A stretch of DNA of 64,000 bases from contig JADJLP010000016.1 in assembly GCA_016710065.1 (NCBI GenBank), positions 85,841 to 149,840 on the forward strand. Reading direction: 5' to 3'. This stretch comes from Candidatus Ideonella esbjergensis (GTDB lineage: Bacteria > Pseudomonadota > Gammaproteobacteria > Burkholderiales > Burkholderiaceae_C). Made by a program: the position numbers and the translations under genes. Under the pieces are notes generated by a model. It was not told where the DNA came from. It saw only the letters and a program-made list of their open reading frames with translations, and made no database searches. Shown in pieces: positions 58,548 to 64,000 of this stretch (position 1 is its first letter; each line of letters begins with the position of its first letter).

Positions 58548-59337
58548 ATGGAGCTCAGAACCCAAGCATTGAAGGTCTTGCAGGTGTGCATGCCGTCCGA
58601 CAAGGCCCGCCAAACGCTGGCCCTGCACGACTGTGCGCAGGCGGGCTTGCCACTCGACACTGAACTGCAATTGTCCGAGCCCGCAGACCTGCCGGGCCGC
58701 CCCGCCTTGCCACGGTTGGTCGCGGCCCTGCAAGTGCCAAAGCGCAGCCCCTACACCACCGATGGCCGGGCCGCCCAGCTGCACGCCGTGTGCCACATCG
58801 AGTTCAACGCCATCAACCTGGCACTCGACGCCGTGTGGCGCTTTGCCGGCATGCCCGAGGCCTACTACCGCGATTGGCTGCGCGTGGCCGCCGAAGAGGC
58901 GGTGCACTTCGGCCGGCTGCGCGAGCACCTGCTGACGCTACAGCACGACTACGGCGATTTCGACGCCCATGACGGGCTGTGGACCATGACGCGCCGCACC
59001 GCCGGGCGACCTCGTGGCCCGCATGGCCTGGTGCCACGCACCCTGGAGGCGCGGCCTGGACGCCACACCGCCCATGCAGGCGCGACTGCGCAAGGCAGGC
59101 GACCTGCGGGCGGTGGAAATTCTGGACGTGATCCTGCACGACGAGATCGGCCATGTGGCCATCGGCAACCACTGGTACCGCTGGCTGTGCGAGCGCGAGG
59201 GCCTGGACGCGGAGGCCCTGTACCCTGTGCTGGCAGAGCGCTACCAGGCACCTCGGCTGCGCGCGCCGCTCAACCTGGATGCCCGTCGGCAAGCCGGTTT
59301 CACCGAGGCCGAACTGCGCCAGCTGAACCCTTTGTGA
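58548..59337 (+). pseudogene. DUF455 ferritin-like protein, reading frame broken by indels
   Basis: The N-terminal part (MELRTQALKVLQVCMPSDKARQTLALHDC) reads to about 58990 and contains HIEFNAINLALDAVWRF and EEAVHFGRLREHL, metal-ligand motifs of the ferritin-like DUF455/MiaE-related family. The C-terminal part (KAGDLRAVEILDVILHDEIGHVAIGNHWYRWLC) is in another frame and ends at 59337. Between about 58990 and 59070 three small indels move the frame (an extra G in GCCGGGCGAC and missing bases before LVPRTLEAR and GLDATPP). The conserved residues on both sides suggest sequence errors in an intact gene of about 263 codons. Confidence 0.8.
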
Positions 59338-59473
59338 GCAGGCCCGACCATGGCTTAAAGCTTGCATATGGGTTCGTGCAACCCGGCCCGGTATGGCCCC
59401 GATTCACGCGCGCGCCGCCGTACACTGAATGTTTCAAGACACCTGCGCCGCTGGCGCACTCATGAGGAATCCC

Positions 59474-60346
59474 ATGGCACATCAAGACACTCGTCGTTTT
59501 CTGAAGACCGCCGGCATGTTGCTGGCTGGCCTGGTGTTGGTCGCCTGCGGCAAGCAAGAAGCCCCGCCGGCCGCCGCAGCCTCGGCCGCAGCCCCAGCTT
59601 CTGCCGCCGCGCCCGCCAAGGTCTACGTGGTGGGCACCGACGCCGCCTACGCCCCCTTCGAGTTTCAGAACGAGAAGGGCGAGATCGTGGCTTCTCGGTG
59701 GACCTGCTGAACGCGGTGGCCGAAAAAGGTGGCTTCCAGGTCAAGTTCGTCAACACCCCCTGGGAAGGCATCTTCAACTCGCTGGGCCAGGGCGACCGCG
59801 ACCTGCTGATCTCGTCGATCACCATCACCGACGAGCGCAAGCAGACCATGGACTTCTCCAACCCCCTACTTCGATGCGATCCAGCTGATCGCCGTGAAGG
59901 CCAACTCCAAGGTCGCCAAGTTCGATGACCTGAAGAAGCTCAAGGTGGGCGTGCAAACCGGCACCACAGGCGACGAGGTGGTGACCAAGCTGCAAGGCAA
60001 GACCAGCACCAACATCAAGCGCTTCGGAGTCGACCCCGCTGGCACTGAAGGAGCTGGAATCCGGTGGCGTGGACGCCGTGGTGGCCGACAACGGCGTGGT
60101 CATCCACTACGTGGCCAACAACCCCGACGCCAAGTTCAAGACCGTGGCCGACACCAAGTCGTTCGCACCCGAGCAGTACGGCATCGCCGTGAAGAAGGGC
60201 AATGCCGAACTGCTGGCCATGATCAACAAGGGCGTGGACGCGATCAAGGCCGACGGCAGCTACAGCGCCATCTTCAAGAAGACCTTGGTACCGAGCCGAC
60301 AGCACCTGCCGCTGCGGCGCCGGCCGCCTCTGCCGCGTCGAGCTGA
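59474..60346 (+). pseudogene. Amino-acid ABC transporter binding lipoprotein, multiple frameshifts
   Basis: The N terminus (MAHQDTRRFLKTAGMLLAGLVLVACGKQ) has a lipobox LVAC, then VYVVGTDAAYAPFEFQNEKGEIV. The next segments are in other frames: GFSVDLLNAVAEKGGFQVKFVNTPWEGIFNSL, ISSITITDERKQTMDFSNP, then KFDDLKKLKVGVQTGTTGDEV, then GGVDAVVADNGVVIHYV and FAPEQYGIAVKKGN. Together they make a complete family-3 solute-binding protein for polar amino acids. Frame changes fall near 59690, 59865, 60030 and 60290, each explained by one or two bases. Probably an intact gene with sequence errors. A permease gene follows. Confidence 0.8.
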
Positions 60347-60365
60347 GCGCTGAAGAAAGCCAAGC

Positions 60366-61119
60366 ATGGATCTGCGCTGGGGCATCCTCACAGGCTACAG
60401 GATCTGTTCATCGAGGGTCTGTCGACCACGATTGAGCTGACCCTGGTGGCCATCGTCGTGGGCATGGTGCTGGGTGCTGTGCTGGGGCTGATCAGCAGCT
60501 CGCGCGATGCGCCGCGGCCCAAGTCGGCGCTGGTCGACTGGTCGCTGCGCATCGTGCGCGGCGTCACGCTGGCGTACGTCACGTTCTTTCGTGGCACGCC
60601 GCTGTTCGTGCAGATCCTGCTGGTGCACTTCGCCTTCATGCCGGCGCTGATCCACCCGGATCACGGCTGGCTGCTGGCAGTGGGTGACACCGCGCGCGAA
60701 TTCCGGCAGAACCATGGTGCCTTCTTCTCAGGCGCGGTGGCCTTGTCGCTGAACGCCGGGGCCTACATCTCCGAGATCTTTCGCGCCGGCATCCAGAGCA
60801 TCCACCGGCCAGACCCAGGCCGCATGGAGCCTGGGCCTCACCCACGCGCAGGCCATGCGCTTCGTGATCCTGCCGCAGGCCGCGCGCCGCATGGTGCCGG
60901 CGCTGGTGAACGAGGGCGTCACGCTGATCAAGGATTCGTCACTGGTCTCGGCCATCGGCCTGGCCGAACTAGTCCTGGCCGCACGCACCGTGCGGCCGGC
61001 GCCTATTCGCGCTACTGGAGCCCTACCTCGCCATCTCGGCGATGTATTTGGTGCTCACCTTGATCTTGTCCACGTTGGCCAAACGCCTGGAAGCGCCGGC
61101 CCATCTGCGGGGGCGCTGA
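60366..61119 (+). pseudogene. Amino-acid ABC transporter permease, multiple frameshifts
   Basis: Segments in three frames build a HisM/GlnP-type permease: DLFIEGLSTTIELTLVAIVVGMVLGAVLGL, VTFFRGTPLFVQILLVHF, SLNAGAYISEIFRAGIQSIHR, SLGLTHAQAMRFVILPQAARRMVPALVNEGVTLIKDSSLVSAIGLAELVLAARTV and the C-terminal LAKRLEAPAHLRGR. The EAA loop (LGLTHAQAMRFVILPQA) is intact. Frame shifts lie near 60400, 60812, 60990 and 61018. It follows the binding protein by about 20 bp. No ATPase gene lies after it in the window. Confidence 0.78.
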
Positions 61120-61134
61120 TGCGCGGGCGTTGAC

Positions 61135-61731
61135 TCACAGCGCCTCGAAGAAATAGCGCTTCAGGCCCGCCAGCACCATCTCGGTGGCAATGGCGGTGAG
61201 CACCAGGCCCATCAGCTTTTCCAGCGCCGACACCACCGGCGCGCCCAGCAGCTTGCGCAGCGCTCGGCCGCCAGCATCACCGCCGTGCTCACGACCATGG
61301 CCAGGGTGAGCGCACCCACCCAGGCGACGATGCGGTCGGGCTGGCGTGAGGCCAACAGCAACACCGTGGCCATGGCCGAGGGCCCCGCCAGCAAGGCACG
61401 GCCAGCGGAAAGATCACCGGCTCGCGCTCGCCGTCGGTGGCGTAAACTCGCCGCCGGAGGCAAAGATCATGCGGATCGCGATGATCAGCAGGATGACGCC
61501 GCCAGCCACCTCCAGCGAACGCTCTGAGAGGTGCATCAAACGCAGAAAACCCTGCCCTGTGAACATGAAGGCCAGCAGCACGCAAACGCGATACCGGCCT
61601 CGCGCAGCGCCACCACGCGGCGCCTGGCCCGGCGGCACGCCCTTCAACACCGAAATGAAGATGGGCAGGCTGCCGAACGGGTCCAGCACCAGCAGCAGCA
61701 GCACGAAAGCCGAGACAAAGTTGTGATCCAT
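61135..61731 (-). pseudogene. MarC-family membrane protein, frameshifted
   Basis: The N terminus MDHNFVSAFVLLLLVLDPFGSLPIFISVLKGVPPGQAPR is the MarC/UPF0056 signature. LLAFMFTGQGFLRLMHLSERSLEVAGGVILLIIAIRMIFA, SAMATVLLLASRQPDRIVAWVGALTLAMVVSTAVMLAAER and the terminal GLKRYFFEAL (ending 61135) follow in other frames. The full protein would have about 198 residues and six membrane helices. Function of the family is unclear; the name comes from the mar locus, but a drug-resistance role is not supported. Shifts near 61615, 61440, 61400 and 61260. Confidence 0.75.
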
Positions 61732-61958
61732 GGCCGAATTGTGCCGCCCGTCCACCTTGACCCGGTCCACCGTTTCTGCTGCAAACAGTTGCTGGCGCGC
61801 CACGAATCCCCCAGCCTGAGGGCCCGCAATCGGGGCAATTCAGAGCAGTCACGGGGCGGCCGCAAACTTCGGTCCACGACGCCTCAGAGTGTCAGTGCCG
61901 GACCAGCCCAACCCGCGCTGTTACCGGCTCCATCTCAATCTTTCTGACCAAGGTTCAC
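61732..61958. other. Intergenic region marC-porin
   Basis: 227 bp between divergent genes. CCAAGG at 61949-61954 could serve as a weak ribosome binding site for the porin. No confident promoter boxes are visible, and the surrounding sequence quality is doubtful. Confidence 0.35.
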
Positions 61959-62910
61959 ATGAAGAAAGCACTCATCATTTCCACTATCGCCGCCACCGTG
62001 GCCGCGCCGGCTTTTGCCCAAAGTTCGGTCACCATCTGTGGTCGTCTGAATCTGTCTCTGGAAAGCCAGAAGGCCGGCAACGTCGAAGAACACAACGTCC
62101 AGAACAGTTCGTCGCGCATCGGCTTCAAGGGTGTTGAAGCCCTGGGCGGCGGCTGAAAGGCACTTCCTGATCGAGTCGGGTTTCAATCCCGCCACCGGGT
62201 CGGCCAATGGCGCGTTCTGGGGTCGTGAGAGCAACGTCTACTTGGCCGGCGCTTTCGGCAAGGTTCGCCTGGGCGACATGGGCCCCACCATGGCCTGTTT
62301 TCACAACGGCTGACTACATCAGCAACCACAACCACGACACCGGCATCGTCCGACGCCTTCTACGCCTACCCGGAGTGCCGCGACCAAGATGATTGCCTGC
62401 ACCTCGCCCGATATGGGTGGCGTGACGGTTGATCTGCAGGTTGCGGAAGGCAACCGGGGCACGAACGTCAAGCGTACCAGCGTGCTGACCGCCAACTACG
62501 AAGGCGGCCCGCTGCACCTGGGCGGCGCCCAGTGAACAGCACCGACGCCAAGGAACCGGCCTGCGTGCGGCTATGATGACATTGTGCCCTCACTGCAGGT
62601 GGCTACGTCGTTCGCAACACCGACATCGGCGGTGCCGGCGGTGAAGCGCACCTTGCTGCGTGGCTCGGCCATGTACACCATGGGTGCCACCGGGCTACAC
62701 CTGAACGTTGGCAAGGCTGGCGCGGAAACCGGTTCACCGAACTCCGACGCCCTGCAGTACACCTTGGGCGTGAACCAGAACCTGAGCAAGCGCACCAAGG
62801 TTTATGCGTTCTACACCGCTGTGAACAACAAGGCCGGTGCCAGCTACAACGTGTCGGCCAACTGGCGCGACTTCCGCTCGCTGGCTCTGGGCGTTCGCCA
62901 CAATTTCTGA
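61959..62910 (+). pseudogene. Omp32-like general porin, multiple frameshifts
   Basis: The signal peptide and first strand read MKKALIISTIAATVAAPAFAQSSVTICGRLNLSLE, then SRIGFKGVEALGGG. Other frames give LIESGFNPATGSANGAFWGRESNVYLAGAFGKVRLGDMGPTMA, TTADYISNHNHDTG, and a final segment LQYTLGVNQNLSKRTKVYAFYTAVNNKAGASYNVSANWRDFRSLALGVRHNF. The last residue is Phe, as required for outer-membrane insertion. This is a Gram-negative porin (Porin_4), with about 310 codons expected. At least six frame changes occur between 62150 and 62620. Probably intact in the genome. Confidence 0.78.
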
Positions 62911-62941
62911 TCACAACGGCTTCGCCCTTCGCCCCAGAACA

Positions 62942-62967
62942 AAGCCGACCCTCGGGTCGGCTTTTTT
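62942..62967 (+). terminator. Rho-independent terminator after porin gene
   Basis: Arms AAGCCGACC and GGTCGGCTT with a CTCG loop, followed by TTTTTT. The only canonical terminator in the window. It lies 32 bp after the porin stop. Confidence 0.9.
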
Positions 62968-62997
62968 CATGCGCGCTTCTCTTTCAGTATCTGGGCA

Positions 62998-63927
62998 TCA
63001 CCCGCGAGGGTGGTGCCCGCAACATGTGGGCTTTGAGCCGCTCGCGTGCCACATGGGTGTAGATCGTGGTGGTGGAGATGTCGGCATGCCCCAGCAGCAT
63101 CTGCAGCACGGCCCGCAGATCGGCACCGTGGTTGAGCAAGTGCGTGGCAAATGCATGCCGCAGCGTGTGGGGTGACAGCGGCGCATGCACGCCGCCAGCA
63201 GCGCGTACTTCTTCACCAGGATCCAGAACATCTGGCGCGTCATCGGGCCGCCCCGTGCGGTAACGAAACAGTGCCGAGCTGACCTGGCCTTCAGGATCTC
63301 GGCGCGCGCATCGCGCAGGTAGCGCTCCAGCCAATCCCGAGCCTCCATGCCAAAAGGCACCAGGCGCTCCTTGGCGCCCCTGCCGGTGACCCGCAGCACG
63401 CCTTCGCTGGGTCCCAGGCTCACGCTTTGGCCACCAGTTCGCTCCACGCAGGCCGCTGGCGTACATCAGTTTCAACATGCAGCGGTCGCGCAGGTACGCC
63501 CCAGCGGTGTGCGAGCGTCGGGGGCTTGCAGGCAGCGCATCCACCTGCGATTCGTTCACAGGGCTTCTCTCCGTGAACCGCGCCCGCGCCGCTGAGCTTT
63601 GAGGTGTGGGGTCAGCGTCGATCAGCGCTCGCGCAACGCCCACCGGTAGAAGCGCCGGAACACCGCCGCAGGCGCCGGTTGGCGGTGGTGGCCCGGCGCC
63701 GCTGTGCCTGGAGCGCCATAGCCCAACAGGTCCACCCCGCCCGCTGGCCGCAAGCCCTTGCCAGTCTGCTGCCAGCCACAGCGCCACGCCGCCAAATCAC
63801 GGCGATAGGCCGCCAGGGAGTTGGACGAGGGTCCTCCAACCACAGGGCATCGGCAAAGCGCCTGGGCAGCGCTTTGCTCGGCAGCAGTCAGCGGCACTGG
63901 GGCTGGCGCAGATGGATGGCGGCTCAC
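62998..63927 (-). pseudogene. xerD: Tyrosine recombinase XerD, multiple frameshifts
   Basis: Fragments in three frames: SRHPSAPAPVPLTAAEQSAAQAL at the start (GTG at 63927), [58 protein letters not shown], then [23 protein letters not shown] and [24 protein letters not shown], ending PRG at 62998. The catalytic HTLRH, LGH and Tyr (TIYTH) residues are all present. XerD resolves chromosome dimers at dif with XerC. The gene would have about 305 codons, normal for the family. The indels resemble those of the neighbouring genes and look like sequence errors. Confidence 0.75.
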
Positions 63928-64000
63928 TGAGCTTGAGTTTTTGCTTTTCCACCACCCGCTTGTACACGTCGAACTCGGCCTTGATCTGGGCCGCAAACTG
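63928..64000 (-). CDS. 3' end of an unidentified gene, possibly a Bug/TctC-type binding protein
   Basis: The minus strand at the right edge encodes QFAAQIKAEFDVYKRVVEKQKLKLS. This resembles the C-terminal helix of Bug-family (TctC) tripartite-transporter binding proteins, which end in a similar KAEFxxYxxVVKxxxI pattern. Only about 25 residues are visible and the true stop is unclear because of likely indels. The assignment is weak. Confidence 0.35.

Noticed and set aside
58548..63927. A cluster of true pseudogenes or a decaying island at the right end
   Set aside because: Six unrelated genes, several normally essential or highly expressed, show the same kind of small indel with otherwise conserved coding; sequence error explains this better.

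Overview
The window looks like chromosomal DNA of a GC-rich betaproteobacterium, most likely Burkholderiales of the Comamonadaceae type. The reasons are the order of the housekeeping blocks (ribF-ileS-lspA; a kinase-phosphatase-rph-rdgB-hemW strand facing yicC, then gmk-rpoZ-spoT; pyrG-kdsA-eno-ftsB), a fused LivM-LivG transporter gene, an Omp32-like porin and dispersed palindromes of a type common in that group. Assignment below family level is not possible from the sequence alone.

Layout. 1-6 kb: end of an rsuA-type pseudouridine synthase, ribF, ileS, lspA and a DUF2189 membrane protein. 6.1-10.8 kb (minus strand): Ser/Thr kinase, PP2C phosphatase, RNase PH, RdgB and HemW, reading away from yicC. 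11.68-19.49 kb: an integrative element of about 7.8 kb inserted at the 3' end of yicC, bounded by a 24-bp direct repeat that includes the yicC stop codon. It carries a tyrosine integrase, an AbiE-type toxin-antitoxin pair behind two near-perfect 49-bp palindromes, a primase-helicase of the TOTE conflict family, a hipB gene with a broken hipA, and unknown genes. 19.5-22.1 kb: a two-component system. 22.3-26.1 kb: gmk, rpoZ, spoT and greB.

26.2-37.9 kb is a catabolic cluster: a nine-gene minus-strand unit (enoyl-CoA hydratase, feruloyl-CoA-synthase-like ligase, SDR dehydrogenase, branched-chain-type ABC transporter, acyl-CoA dehydrogenase, MarR regulator) facing a divergent amidohydrolase. Together these could import a phenylpropanoid or hydroxycinnamate, activate it to the CoA thioester, shorten the side chain by hydration and oxidation, and hydrolyse the beta-ketoacyl-CoA. 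Two copies of an AT-rich operator-like motif face each other in the divergent promoter region.

38-58.5 kb is mostly housekeeping: pmbA, darP, mog, a LysM-FecR protein, cysE, trmJ, suhB, a Pro/Ala-rich membrane protein, mutS coupled to an Anbu-type protease, an alpha/beta hydrolase, pyrG-kdsA-DUF1330-eno-ftsB, pnuC with a NadR-like kinase, and hslO. From about 58.98 kb to the end, every recognisable gene (DUF455, an amino-acid ABC binding protein and permease, marC, a porin, xerD) is broken by several 1-2 base indels although the residues on both sides remain conserved. This looks like poor sequence quality near a contig end rather than biology.
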